DNA from: Larkinella rosea
GTDB lineage: Bacteria; Bacteroidota; Bacteroidia; Cytophagales; Spirosomataceae
Direction of reading: 5' to 3'
DNA: 64,000 nt
Assembly (NCBI RefSeq): GCF_003858635.1
Contig: NZ_RQJO01000016.1
Location: 186,001 to 250,000 of the forward strand
Shown here: positions 51,394-60,544 of the stretch, piece after piece
How the letters are laid out: every line of letters begins with the position of its first letter
How positions within the stretch are numbered: the first letter of the stretch is position 1
Position numbers and translations under genes: made by a program
The notes under the pieces: generated by a model
What the model saw: only the letters and a program-made list of their open reading frames with translations
Told to the model about the DNA's origin: nothing
Databases searched by the model: none

Positions 51394-52404
51394 ATGAAAG
51401 CTGCTTATTATTCCGGCAATCAAACTTTTGAAGTACAACCTACTGATCCAGAACCGGTTTCGTCCGGCATGGTTCGCCTGAAGGTTGCCTATTGCGGTGT
51501 CTGCGGCACCGATGTCCATATTTATCACGGCAAAATGGACCAACGGGTTCGTCTGCCCCAGGTAATCGGCCATGAAGTATCGGCCGAAATCGCGGAGTTG
51601 GGCGAAGCTGTGTCGGACTGGCAGGTGGGCGATAAGGTAGCGGTTCGACCCCTGCAGCCCGGCCTGGCCGATCCATCGGATAATGGTCAGAGACACATTG
51701 GCAAAAACCTGAGATTCATCGGTATCGATACGCCCGGCGGAATGCAAACGTACTGGAACGTACCCGCTTACACCCTGCATCGTTTACCGGAACAGATGCC
51801 GCTGGAATTAGGTGCACTCACCGAGCCTCTGGCGGTGGCCTGTCATGATGTACGGCTAAGCAGACTCCAACCAGGTGAAAATGCCGTCATCATTGGTGGC
51901 GGCCCGATTGGCGTATTGATTGCGCTGGTTGCCCGGCACAAGGGCGCGAACGTCCTCCTTTCTGAACCCAACGCAACCCGGCGCGCCCTTTGCCAACAGC
52001 TTCATTTGCCCGCCGTCGACCCTATGACGACCAATCTGGTCAATGCAGTGGAAGCGTTTACCAACGGAGCGATGGCTGATGTCGTCTTTGAAGTATCGGG
52101 GGTAGCTGCCGGGGTCAAAGTGATGACGGAACTGGCGCGCGCCCGTGGCCGGATTGTCATGGTGGCGATTCACAGCGAACCAAAACCGGTCGATCTGTTC
52201 CGCTTTTTCTGGCGGGAACTGCAACTGATCGGCACCCGGGTTTATGAACCGGAAGATTTCGACGAAGCAATTCGGCTGGCCGCTTCCGCTGAACTTCCGC
52301 TCGACCAGCTCATCACGCAGATTTCGCCACTGGAGGATATTCAGTCCGTTTTTGAAACCATTGACAACAACCCGGCGGGGATGAAGTATTTACTGAAATG
52401 CTGA
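51394..52404 (+). CDS. Zinc-dependent alcohol/sugar dehydrogenase (MDR family)
   Basis: Medium-chain dehydrogenase, 336 residues, like L-idonate/galactonate or threonine dehydrogenases. Catalytic-zinc ligands Cys37 (GVCGTDVHIYHG), His60 and Glu61 (VIGHEVSAEI); NAD motif VIIGGGPIGVLIAL. The four-cysteine structural-zinc loop found in most relatives is absent: the segment after DKVAVRPLQPG has no cysteines. This suggests a subgroup without structural zinc. Last gene of the operon; likely oxidises a sugar acid. Confidence 0.9.
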   Translation: MKAAYYSGNQTFEVQPTDPEPVSSGMVRLKVAYCGVCGTDVHIYHGKMDQRVRLPQVIGHEVSAEIAELGEAVSDWQVGDKVAVRPLQPGLADPSDNGQRHIGKNLRFIGIDTPGGMQTYWNVPAYTLHRLPEQMPLELGALTEPLAVACHDVRLSRLQPGENAVIIGGGPIGVLIALVARHKGANVLLSEPNATRRALCQQLHLPAVDPMTTNLVNAVEAFTNGAMADVVFEVSGVAAGVKVMTELARARGRIVMVAIHSEPKPVDLFRFFWRELQLIGTRVYEPEDFDEAIRLAASAELPLDQLITQISPLEDIQSVFETIDNNPAGMKYLLKC

Positions 52405-52419
52405 TAACAAATTGATTAT

Positions 52420-52483
52420 CATTGCCCCTGGCTAGCTGGACGAAGCGGTTTTCACCATTCCGTTCCACCGGTCAGGGGCAATG
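52420..52483. terminator. Long intergenic hairpin between convergent genes
   Basis: CATTGCCCCTG (52420-52430) and CAGGGGCAATG (52473-52483) form a perfect 11-bp stem with a 42-nt loop. It lies between the operon end and the convergent DUF1080 gene, so it may stop or stabilise both transcripts. There is no strong T-run on either side. Confidence 0.5.
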
Positions 52484-52501
52484 ACAAACCCTCCGTTTTG
52501 A

Positions 52502-53314
52502 CTATAATTTCTTATACAGAATATTTTTGTATTGGACGATAAAAGGCGGTCCGGAATGCATTTGAAACCCGATTAACCCTTCCGGAACAAAGTTTTTAGA
52601 ATCTTCATCAATACAGATGCTCATCACCTGATTATTGATGATGTGGATCATGATGGGTCCTCGGGCAATAATATGATAGGAATTCCAGCCATTAATATTG
52701 GCCACCCCCCGCAACAGGGCCGGGTCGGCAATTTTTGCCACGGATTTGAAGGCGGGTCCGTCGACCGCACGCGTTACTTCCCCGCGCCTTGCCAATACCA
52801 CATGTCCGGTTCTCCCCCGCTCTTCATGAACGTTTCCGGTAAAGAGATTGGTAAAATCCAGATCGGCCTGATAGCCTTTCAGAATCCATTTTCCAACTTC
52901 CGGCAGCTCTTTACTCCGATACTGCATCCCACTGTTGGTTCCGTTTATTTTAAAGTCAAATTTGAGTTCAAAATCTTTTACTTTTCCTCCGCGCCAGATC
53001 AGAAAGTTATTCTCTTTAACCACTCTGGTGGGTGTTGTTTCGCCAATGATAATCCCATTTTCGGCACGCCAGAAGTTGACATCCCCATCCCATCCGTTCA
53101 GGGTCTTCCCATCAAAAATAGGTACGAATCCAACGCTATCGTCCTTTACCGCTACCGGGAACAATCTACCCATTCCACCGCCGGCCGGTCTGTTGGCTGG
53201 ATTAGTCGCGGGAACGGTTTGCGCGTCAACCGCAGAGGAGAATAAGAATAAGGAGAGTAATAAGCTCCCTCCCAACGTACGAAGACGGAAGCGGTTTTTG
53301 TAGGCTTTTTTCAT
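52502..53314 (-). CDS. DUF1080 (3-keto-disaccharide hydrolase domain) secreted protein
   Basis: Concanavalin-A-like domain protein, 270 residues from the ATG at 53314 (MKKAYKNRFRLRTLG); the longer frame to 53344 uses TTG. Signal peptide about 1-33. DUF1080 signature: FVPIFDGKTLNGWDGDVNFW, GGKVKDFELKFDFKINGTNS, GMQYRS, GHVVLARRGE, MSICIDEDSKNFVPEGLIGF. Family members act on 3-keto-glycosides or bind glycans. It borders the operon and the second HTCS, so it may be part of the same utilisation locus. Confidence 0.9.
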   Translation of the reverse strand: MKKAYKNRFRLRTLGGSLLLSLFLFSSAVDAQTVPATNPANRPAGGGMGRLFPVAVKDDSVGFVPIFDGKTLNGWDGDVNFWRAENGIIIGETTPTRVVKENNFLIWRGGKVKDFELKFDFKINGTNSGMQYRSKELPEVGKWILKGYQADLDFTNLFTGNVHEERGRTGHVVLARRGEVTRAVDGPAFKSVAKIADPALLRGVANINGWNSYHIIARGPIMIHIINNQVMSICIDEDSKNFVPEGLIGFQMHSGPPFIVQYKNILYKKL

Positions 53315-53391
53315 TTTGCTTTTGGTTAATGTTGACCCTTGCAACTTTAAAAGAATTGTCGACCGCTTTTATAATGGATTTTAAAGCATAC

Positions 53392-56300
53392 CTATTTCCC
53401 AACAAACTCGGAAGGCGTCTTGCCGTAGTATTCGCGGAAGGATTTTGTGAAGTAAGCGGGACTGTCAAACCCCGATCGGTAAGCGGATTCGGAGCTGTTA
53501 TAGCCTTCCTTTAAAAAGGCGGCCGCGCGCGTGAGCCGGTAATTGCGGACGACATCGCCCGCGGGCAAACCGCTGACCGCTTTCAGTTTTCGGTGCAACT
53601 GGACCCGACTCATGCCCATCAACTCGTCCCACTGCTCCACGCCAAGCGAAGCATCGTCCAGGCGGTCTTCGATCAGGTTATGGAATTTTTGCAGGAACGG
53701 ATCGACCAGGTCCGGTACAGTGGGATTTTCGGCTTCGCCCGAAAATGGCGACAGCAACTTCTGCATTTGCCGCCGTAGCCGCCGTTGTTGTTCGAGCTGG
53801 TTGTGCACGCGAAGGTTGAGTTCCTGAACGTGAAACGGTTTTGACAAATAATCGTCGGCTCCCAGCGAAAGTCCTTCGATCCGGCTATCCACGTTGGCTT
53901 TTGCGGTCAGCAGGATCACCGGAATATGGCTGGTCTGCTCGTGTTGTTTCACCTTCTTGCAAAATGTAAATCCATCCATGACCGGCATCATCACATCGCT
54001 GATGATCAGATCCGGCACCTGCTCCAGCGCCACGTTGAACCCCTCCGCTCCGTTCACCGCCCGGCTTATCTGGTAGGCATCGGGCAGGCTGTCATTGATA
54101 AAATCCGCCAGTTCGAGATTGTCTTCCACCAGCAGGATGTGCACCTTTTCGTCTCCCAAAACAATGGGCTCCGCCACCTGCAGGGCGGTTTCCGGGTGAT
54201 CAAACGTGGTTTCGGATACGTCGTGGCCCACGGGCTGATAAGGCATCATAAGCCGGAACGTAGTCCCCTCGCCTTCCTGACTTTCAACCTCTACTTTCCC
54301 GTTTTGCAGCTCGGCAAATTCTTTCACCAGCGACAGGCCAATGCCCGTACCTTTGTTTTTCAGCAACTGGTGCAGTTCCGTATCATCAACCTGATAATAA
54401 CGGTCGAACACGTACGCGATGCGGTTTTCAGGAATCCCGATTCCTGTGTCAGCCACGGCAAATACAATCCACTGCCCGATGGCTTCCACCGAAACCGCTA
54501 CCCGGCCGCCGGCAGGTGTGAATTTGATCGCATTCCCAATCAGGTTACCCAACATCCGTTCGAGTTTGGGTGCGTCAAACCAATATTCGCCACGTACGTT
54601 ACGCCGAAAGCTCAACTCCACGCCCTGCAACAGGGCTTCTTCCCGAAACAGCTCCACAATCCGCTCAGCAAAAACGTCCGGCGCCCCGCGCGATTCGTCG
54701 ACCGTCAGTACATGGGCATCCAGTTTGGAGAAATCCAGCAGTTGATTCATCAGTTCGAGCAATTGCTCGGCATTTCGCTTCACCGTCACCAGCCTTTTCT
54801 CCTGTGCGGTCCCCGACATTTCGCTGATCAAACCGGGCATGGGCGACAGGATCAGCGTTAAAGGTGTCCGGAAATCGTGCGTAACGTTGTTGAAAAACCG
54901 GGATTTTATGTCCGATAAGACGTGCAGTTGCCGTGCTTCCTGCTGTTTCAGTTCGACGGATTTGCGCAGTTCCAGCCTGACCAGCTGCAACCGCATCCAA
55001 TACCAGATACTCCCCGCGATGACGAGCGCATACGCCACATACGCCCACCAGGTCTGCCACCAGGGCGGGTGGATGGTAATCGGCAACGATTTGATCTGAT
55101 CACTCCACTGCCCGGTTGTGTTGCTTGCATTGACCTGGAACTCGTATTTGCCCGGCGGTATTTTGGTGTAATTGGCGAAAGGCGTCGGTCCCGATTCGAC
55201 CCAGCCGTGATCGTATCCAACCAATTGGTATCGGTACCGCAAATCCTGCGGCTGGCTGAATTGCAAACCGGCAAACGAAACGGTCAGCGTGCTTTGGTCG
55301 TGGGCGAGCACCAGTTCGTTCAATGCATTGATCGGTTTCTTTAAAAGGCTGTTTTTAGAGGGAAAAAGTGGGGCATTATTGATTTTCAACCCGGTCAGCG
55401 CGGTAGCGGGGCGATAACGATCATCTTTGATTTTAGAAGGTTCAAATAATGTCCAGCCCTCCGTGCCGCCAAAGGCCAGCCGCCCGCCCGGAAGTTGCAA
55501 CTGATGAAACCGGTTGAACTCGTCGCCCGGCAAACCGTGGCGCGTCTGAAACACCCGCACGTCTTTTGTCACCGGATCGAAGCGGCATAACCCCTTGTTG
55601 GTACCCAACCACAGTTGGCCGAACGGGTCGCGCAAGAGTGAATAAACCGTCTGGTCGGGCAAGCGGTCCTTTAACCCGAAAACGTCCGCTTTCAAGGTGT
55701 TTTTGTTCAAACTAATCAGGCCATTGTAACTGCCGATCCAGAGTAAATGCGGCCGTGAAGGGTCTGGCTGCATGCCGAGCAACTGATTAGTAGGCAGCGC
55801 CCCGGCAACATCATCCAATTTGAGCTGGCCCATTTGCCCGGTTTTCAAATCGATGTGCAGCAGCCCGTCGAACTCGGTCGTCATCCAGAGTTTTTTATCG
55901 TCAAGCAATATATCGCGGATCGTCACGCTGCCAAACCGCCCGGGAACCGTTCCTTTAGGCAGCAGCCAGTCCCACCGGTTTTTATCCTGGTTGTAAACGA
56001 CAATATCGCCCCGGTAATTTGCCACCACCGGCATCCCGCTGGCATTGACGGCAATTCCCTTGATGGTGATCCCGGGTTCGGCCGGGTCGAACAAAGGCAT
56101 TACCCGGGGCAAAACCGTGCGTTTCGTTCCACTCGGGTCAAACATGACAACCGTTTCCTTCAGGCCCACCCAAAGCTGCCCACGGCGGTCCTTTGCCGAG
56201 CGAATGTGATAACCGGATGCCGCTTTCTGCTCATTTGCGGGAGTCCAGCCGAAAACCTCCTGCAACGATGTGCCCAACTGGCGGGCGAGCAAATCGCCGA

Positions 56301-57360
56301 CGAATCCCTTTTCATACCGGAATGAAGGAAAAAAAGGCGTATTCAGGTCGACTTGAAAAAGACCGCGCGCGTTCGTTCCCAGCCAGATAAGCCCCGAATC
56401 GTCCACCAGGAACGATTGTACATCGGTGCCTGTACGGGCGGCCATGTCGGTGACCACCGAGAGCCCGGTCTGGTCGCTGTATTTGTACACGATTCCTTCC
56501 CGCTCAAAATAGTCGTGCCCACCGGGGCCGCTATCAATCCAGAGCAGGCCCTGGGCCGATGTACCGGGTAGCGGCACCGTTCTGATTTTTTTGGATCGGG
56601 GAGAAAAAATAAACAGATGCTGGCGGTCGCCCCACATCAGCTCGCCGTTGATGCGACCGTGCAGGTCTACGATTTTGATCGTGGGATCATTGGCAATGTG
56701 ATAGGTCGCAGATACGGGAAGTGCGTAGTTAACGACCTGACCGGTGGCGCTGTTCAGGCTGCTGATTCCCTTCCCGGTTACCACCCACATGTGGTGCTCA
56801 ACATCCCTGCGTATGGCCCAGATTGTATCACTCGCCAGCCCGCTGTTTTTTTTTCCGAAATGCCTGATCTGCCGGTTTTTGGTGTTGTAGCTGTTGACTC
56901 CCTGGCCATGAACGATTCCCCAGAGTACCTGTTTGGAATCCAGAACCCAGGATCGACGGAGAACCCGCAGCTCCTTGAAGTTCCCGGTTAGCCTACTTCG
57001 CGGCAGCAAACGCACCAGGTCTTCGCTGGCGGGATCAAACAGGTCGATTTCTCCCGATTCATATTCAATGGAGATCTTTCCCTGATAAGGTTTCATGGAT
57101 ACGATCACATTGGACGCCAGGGAGGTGCTGTCGAGGGTGCTGTACCGGAATGGACGAAACTCAATACCGTCGTAGCGGGCGAGCCCGTTGCGCGTGCCTA
57201 CCCAGATAAACCCTTTCTGGTCCTGCACCAGCCCCGAGACAAAGGATTGCGGCAGGCCGTCTTTGGTCGTAAGAATCTTAACATGCTGCCCACGGCACGG
57301 ACTGCTCACCAGCGCGAAGACGGCAAGGAACCAAACAGCCTGGATGAAAAGGATTTTCAA
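53392..57360 (-). CDS. Hybrid two-component system sensor/regulator (HTCS)
   Basis: Second HTCS, 1322 residues. Signal peptide about 1-24; periplasmic propeller repeats (TTKDGLPQSFVSGLVQDQKG, GFIWVGTRNGLARYDG); Y_Y_Y domain (YQLVGYDHGWVESG); membrane helix near 790-810 (WAYVAYALVIAGSIWYWM); kinase His828 in THDFRTPLTLIL with ATPase site NLIGNAIKFTPAGG; receiver Asp1122 in LIISDVMMPVMDGF; AraC-type output (MSRVQLHRKLKAVSGLPAGD, GFDSPAYFTKSFREYYGKTP). All phosphorylation residues are intact. Located 77 bp upstream of DUF1080 on the same strand, and next to the big operon, which is its likely target. Confidence 0.95.
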   Translation of the reverse strand: MKILFIQAVWFLAVFALVSSPCRGQHVKILTTKDGLPQSFVSGLVQDQKGFIWVGTRNGLARYDGIEFRPFRYSTLDSTSLASNVIVSMKPYQGKISIEYESGEIDLFDPASEDLVRLLPRSRLTGNFKELRVLRRSWVLDSKQVLWGIVHGQGVNSYNTKNRQIRHFGKKNSGLASDTIWAIRRDVEHHMWVVTGKGISSLNSATGQVVNYALPVSATYHIANDPTIKIVDLHGRINGELMWGDRQHLFIFSPRSKKIRTVPLPGTSAQGLLWIDSGPGGHDYFEREGIVYKYSDQTGLSVVTDMAARTGTDVQSFLVDDSGLIWLGTNARGLFQVDLNTPFFPSFRYEKGFVGDLLARQLGTSLQEVFGWTPANEQKAASGYHIRSAKDRRGQLWVGLKETVVMFDPSGTKRTVLPRVMPLFDPAEPGITIKGIAVNASGMPVVANYRGDIVVYNQDKNRWDWLLPKGTVPGRFGSVTIRDILLDDKKLWMTTEFDGLLHIDLKTGQMGQLKLDDVAGALPTNQLLGMQPDPSRPHLLWIGSYNGLISLNKNTLKADVFGLKDRLPDQTVYSLLRDPFGQLWLGTNKGLCRFDPVTKDVRVFQTRHGLPGDEFNRFHQLQLPGGRLAFGGTEGWTLFEPSKIKDDRYRPATALTGLKINNAPLFPSKNSLLKKPINALNELVLAHDQSTLTVSFAGLQFSQPQDLRYRYQLVGYDHGWVESGPTPFANYTKIPPGKYEFQVNASNTTGQWSDQIKSLPITIHPPWWQTWWAYVAYALVIAGSIWYWMRLQLVRLELRKSVELKQQEARQLHVLSDIKSRFFNNVTHDFRTPLTLILSPMPGLISEMSGTAQEKRLVTVKRNAEQLLELMNQLLDFSKLDAHVLTVDESRGAPDVFAERIVELFREEALLQGVELSFRRNVRGEYWFDAPKLERMLGNLIGNAIKFTPAGGRVAVSVEAIGQWIVFAVADTGIGIPENRIAYVFDRYYQVDDTELHQLLKNKGTGIGLSLVKEFAELQNGKVEVESQEGEGTTFRLMMPYQPVGHDVSETTFDHPETALQVAEPIVLGDEKVHILLVEDNLELADFINDSLPDAYQISRAVNGAEGFNVALEQVPDLIISDVMMPVMDGFTFCKKVKQHEQTSHIPVILLTAKANVDSRIEGLSLGADDYLSKPFHVQELNLRVHNQLEQQRRLRRQMQKLLSPFSGEAENPTVPDLVDPFLQKFHNLIEDRLDDASLGVEQWDELMGMSRVQLHRKLKAVSGLPAGDVVRNYRLTRAAAFLKEGYNSSESAYRSGFDSPAYFTKSFREYYGKTPSEFVGK

Positions 57361-57443
57361 CGGGGTGATCTTCTGACGAATGGGATTTCCATTTCAATAG
57401 CTAAAGATACACATCTACTCATGTATTCAAAAAAGGACAAAGC

Positions 57444-59456
57444 TTACCAGACGGTGATCCGTTCCTTTTCCGGTTTATACATTTTATCGCCCGGTTGCAC
57501 ATGGAATGCTTTGTAAAAAGGCGTGAAGTTCATCAGGGGGCCGTTTACGCGCCACCTGGCTGGTGAGTGCGGATTGGTGTTGACATACATCCGCAAATAC
57601 TCATCCCGGGTTTTGACCCGCCAGATTCGGGCTATCGAGATAAAAAACCGTTGATCAGGCGTAAAACCGTCCAGTTTCGTGGTGTCTTTGCCTTGCTCGG
57701 TCAACTTAAAGGCATCATAGGCAATGGCAACCCCGGCAATATCGGCGGTATTCTCGCCCACGGTTAAGGCGCCTTTTACGTGAACAGAATCGAGGACGGT
57801 AAACGAATCGTATTGATCAATGACCTGCTGGGTTCTCATTTTGAATTTTGCAAAGTCCGCTTTGGTCCACCAGTTTTTCACGTTACCTTGTTTATCATAC
57901 TGCGCTCCCTGGTCGTCGAACGAGTGCGTTATTTCGTGCCCGATCACCATGCCGATACCGCCGTAGTTCAGCGCATCATCGGCGTACAAATCGAAATAAG
58001 GCGCTTGTAAAATGCCCGCCGGAAACACGATTTCATTGAGTGGCGGATTGTTGTACGCCGTCACCGTGGGTGGCGTAGTCAGCCATTCCGTCCGGTCGAC
58101 GGGCCGTCCCACTTTGGCCAGGTTGTAGAGGTACTCATTTTTCGTTGCCGACAACCGGTTTTCAAAATAAGCGTCTCTTTTTACGTCCACCTTCGAATAA
58201 TCCCGCCATTTCACCGGGTAACCAATTTTCTCCGAGAAGGCCTGCAGTTTTTCTTTCGCCTTTGCCTTGGTAGAATCGCTCATCCAATCCAGCCTGGCGA
58301 TGCGGGCTTCGAACGCTTTTTTCAGGTTGTCGACCAAAACCGCCATCCGTTTCCGGGCCGCTTCCGGGAAGTATTTTTTCACGTACACCTGAGCCAGTGC
58401 TTCGCCCAGCGACCCATCAACCGCCTGGGTCATTTCTTCGCCCCGTGGTTTTTTAACTGCCTGTCCGGTCAGAATTTTTGTATAGGCAAACGATGCTTCC
58501 CCAAACGGCTGGCTCAAAAAATTCGCATAATTGGTCAGCGCGTGGGCTGTTAAGTAGACTTTCCAGTCGTTGATGGAAACCGATTGCAAGAGCTTATTTA
58601 GCTGGTCATAATAAGGAGGCTGCCCAACGTTGACCGAATCCGCCCTGACACCCAGATCGTTCAACAGCTTCGTCCAGTTCAGATTCGGATGTTTTTTTGC
58701 CAGCACGACGACCGCCAGCTTATTGTAATTCGCTTTTACATCCCGGAGTTCAACGTTCGTCCGGTGGGCTGTTGCCAATTGTTTTTCAATGGCATAGGCG
58801 ACGCCTGCCTTTTTTTCGGCCGTTGCGGCCTCCGTTCCCGTCAATTCAAATAACCGGCTGAGGTACTTTTTATAGGCCTGCTGAATGGCCAGCGTCGATG
58901 AATCGGTTTTGAAATAATACGCTTTTTCGGGCAGGCCGATGCCGGATTGATAAAACTGAGCGATGTTGACCGTGCTCTGCTTGTCGTCCGGACCAACCGA
59001 AAAACCAATGATGGACCCATTCCCTGCCTTTTGTTCTTCAGCCACCAGCTTCAGTAACGAAGCCCCATCGGTTACGCCCTCAATGCGCGCGAGAACCGGT
59101 TTGATGGGGTCGTAACCCCGTTTATCAATGGCAACGGTGTCCATACCGGACGCATAAAAATCGCCCACTTTTTGTTCGATGCTTCCGGCCGGATTTTCAC
59201 TCGCCGAGAGGCTGTCCAGAATCCCCTGCAGCCGAATGCGCTGCGGGTAATTCAGAAAGGAGTACGAACCCACGCCGGTTTGACTGGCTGGTATGCGGGC
59301 GGTATCGGCCCAGATACCGTTGACGTAAGTGAAAAAATCATCGCCCGGTTTTTTGGACGTATCTATTCCCGTTATCACAACCCGTTTGGTATCCGAATCG
59401 GGCTGACAGGCTCCGGCCAGCAACAATGCCAGAGCAGCATGGAGGAATCGTTTCAT
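57444..59456 (-). CDS. pepO: M13 family metallopeptidase (PepO/neprilysin type) lipoprotein
   Basis: Zinc endopeptidase anchored as a lipoprotein, 670 residues. Lipobox LLAGAC with Cys17. Peptidase M13 N-terminal domain (DTSKKPGDDFFTYVNGIWAD) and C-terminal catalytic domain: His507-Glu508-x-x-His511 in VIGHEITHSFDDQG, third ligand Glu in VGENTADIAGVAIAYDAF, conserved NPHSPARWRVNGPLMN. C-terminal W ending (ERITVW) is typical. Cleaves short peptides in the periplasm or at the surface. Transcribed alone. Confidence 0.95.
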   Translation of the reverse strand: MKRFLHAALALLLAGACQPDSDTKRVVITGIDTSKKPGDDFFTYVNGIWADTARIPASQTGVGSYSFLNYPQRIRLQGILDSLSASENPAGSIEQKVGDFYASGMDTVAIDKRGYDPIKPVLARIEGVTDGASLLKLVAEEQKAGNGSIIGFSVGPDDKQSTVNIAQFYQSGIGLPEKAYYFKTDSSTLAIQQAYKKYLSRLFELTGTEAATAEKKAGVAYAIEKQLATAHRTNVELRDVKANYNKLAVVVLAKKHPNLNWTKLLNDLGVRADSVNVGQPPYYDQLNKLLQSVSINDWKVYLTAHALTNYANFLSQPFGEASFAYTKILTGQAVKKPRGEEMTQAVDGSLGEALAQVYVKKYFPEAARKRMAVLVDNLKKAFEARIARLDWMSDSTKAKAKEKLQAFSEKIGYPVKWRDYSKVDVKRDAYFENRLSATKNEYLYNLAKVGRPVDRTEWLTTPPTVTAYNNPPLNEIVFPAGILQAPYFDLYADDALNYGGIGMVIGHEITHSFDDQGAQYDKQGNVKNWWTKADFAKFKMRTQQVIDQYDSFTVLDSVHVKGALTVGENTADIAGVAIAYDAFKLTEQGKDTTKLDGFTPDQRFFISIARIWRVKTRDEYLRMYVNTNPHSPARWRVNGPLMNFTPFYKAFHVQPGDKMYKPEKERITVW

Positions 59457-59683
59457 CGTTTTAAATTTATTAGCGGTAAGAGCTTTCGCATATCAGGCGA
59501 AATTGACTCGGCTTAAAAACGCAGCTAATCGCTCAACAAACCTTGTTTGAGTGGCCAAACGGTGGTTTGAAGATGGTAGACACTCGTTCTATCCTAACTA
59601 AACTGGCTTCCGGCTAAGATTCTCATGGCATCCACCGAAAGATAGGAAAATCGCTACGAAATAGAGCCATTTGGCATGCGTGG
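59457..59683. other. Gap upstream of the M13 peptidase gene
   Basis: No gene, repeat or RNA recognised in this stretch; the minus strand should include the peptidase promoter. Confidence 0.4.
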
Positions 59684-59723
59684 CAAAAAAGAAAACTGGT
59701 CAGGAGAAGCTCCCCTGACCAGT
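59684..59723 (-). terminator. Strong intrinsic terminator, minus-strand orientation
   Basis: ACTGGTCAGG (59695-59704) pairs perfectly with CCTGACCAGT (59714-59723), 9-nt loop. On the minus strand it is followed by TTTCTTTTTT. It sits 16 bp beyond the stop of the small minus-strand frame at 59739, which supports transcription of that frame. Confidence 0.8.
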
Positions 59724-59738
59724 TCGATCATCTATCGC

Positions 59739-59939
59739 TTATTTCAAAACGGACCCAATACTCGCTGTTAGAAAATGGCCCAATACTAGTCTGGCGATAG
59801 AGCCTGCGCAAACGACCAGGGGTGAGATGATGAAAAACAGGTCTGAATTGTCGAAAATAAATTTTATTGAAGCGCGCTCCTCCCGGTTTTTAGTTGTCAG
59901 TCTGGAAATCCATGTGCGACCGGTACAAATAATTTTCAT
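59739..59939 (-). CDS. Possible small membrane peptide divergent from tetR
   Basis: Family not recognised; 66 codons from an ATG at 59939. The N-terminal half is basic and the C-terminal half hydrophobic (LFFIISPLVVCAGSIARLVL), like a single-span membrane peptide. Support comes from context: a strong terminator follows directly and the TetR-type palindrome touches its start codon. It could also be the end of a decayed gene. Confidence 0.35.
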   Translation of the reverse strand: MKIICTGRTWISRLTTKNREERASIKFIFDNSDLFFIISPLVVCAGSIARLVLGHFLTASIGSVLK

Positions 59940-59965
59940 TAAATAGACAGATTTGTCTATTTAAT
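59938..59965. promoter_or_regulatory. TetR-type operator, perfect 12+12 palindrome
   Basis: ATTAAATAGACA (59938-59949), spacer GATT, then TGTCTATTTAAT (59954-59965). It lies 14 bp upstream of the tetR start. Size, symmetry and position are those of a TetR-family operator used for autorepression. The Bacteroidetes-like -7 box TACCTTTG at 59968-59975 follows at once, only 4 bp before the start codon, implying a very short or leaderless mRNA. Confidence 0.8.
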
Positions 59966-59979
59966 GATACCTTTGTGTC

Positions 59980-60543
59980 ATGAAACAAAGAGGACAGGTT
60001 GTAGTCGATAGAATACTTGATACTGCGGAGCGGCTTTTCTATGCGCAAGGCTACAGCAATACCGGTATTAACCAGGTGATTGAAGAGGCCGATATCGCCA
60101 AGGCATCGTTGTATAAACATTTCGAAACGAAGACAGATCTGTTGGTCGCATACATTCAGCGCACGCACGAACGCTGGTTTAACCGGCTTGAAACCGCTGT
60201 CAATGAGGTATCCGATCCGAAAGACAAACTGTTGGCGGTTTTTGACTACCACACCGAGCGTCAGGAAATCCGGCAGTTTGGCGGATGCCCTTTCATCAAG
60301 GCCAATGACGAAGCGGGTTCGAGTGACCCGCGCGTGCTGGCCGAAATCCAGCGGACCAAACAGCACAGCAAAGACTTCATCAAAACGCTGGTGGCAAATT
60401 CGGGCCACAAAAAGCTATTAACCGATCAGGAATTGGCCGATACGATTTTTCTTGCCCTGGAAGGGGCGATAACGACCGCATCGGTATTTAAACGACCCAC
60501 CGAAATACAGTCGGCAAAAAAAATCATCCAAAAACTTATCTAA
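59980..60543 (+). CDS. TetR/AcrR family transcriptional regulator
   Basis: Repressor-type regulator, 187 residues. N-terminal helix-turn-helix: RILDTAERLFYAQGYSNTGI, NQVIEEADIAKASLYKHFET KTDLL. The C-terminal ligand domain carries CPFIKANDEAG and DTIFLALEGAITTASVF, resembling YcdC/AcrR-like groups. It is followed after one base by the MFS exporter, and a perfect palindrome precedes it. The pair looks like a self-regulated drug- or toxin-efflux unit. Confidence 0.93.
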   Translation: MKQRGQVVVDRILDTAERLFYAQGYSNTGINQVIEEADIAKASLYKHFETKTDLLVAYIQRTHERWFNRLETAVNEVSDPKDKLLAVFDYHTERQEIRQFGGCPFIKANDEAGSSDPRVLAEIQRTKQHSKDFIKTLVANSGHKKLLTDQELADTIFLALEGAITTASVFKRPTEIQSAKKIIQKLI

Positions 60544-60544
60544 G

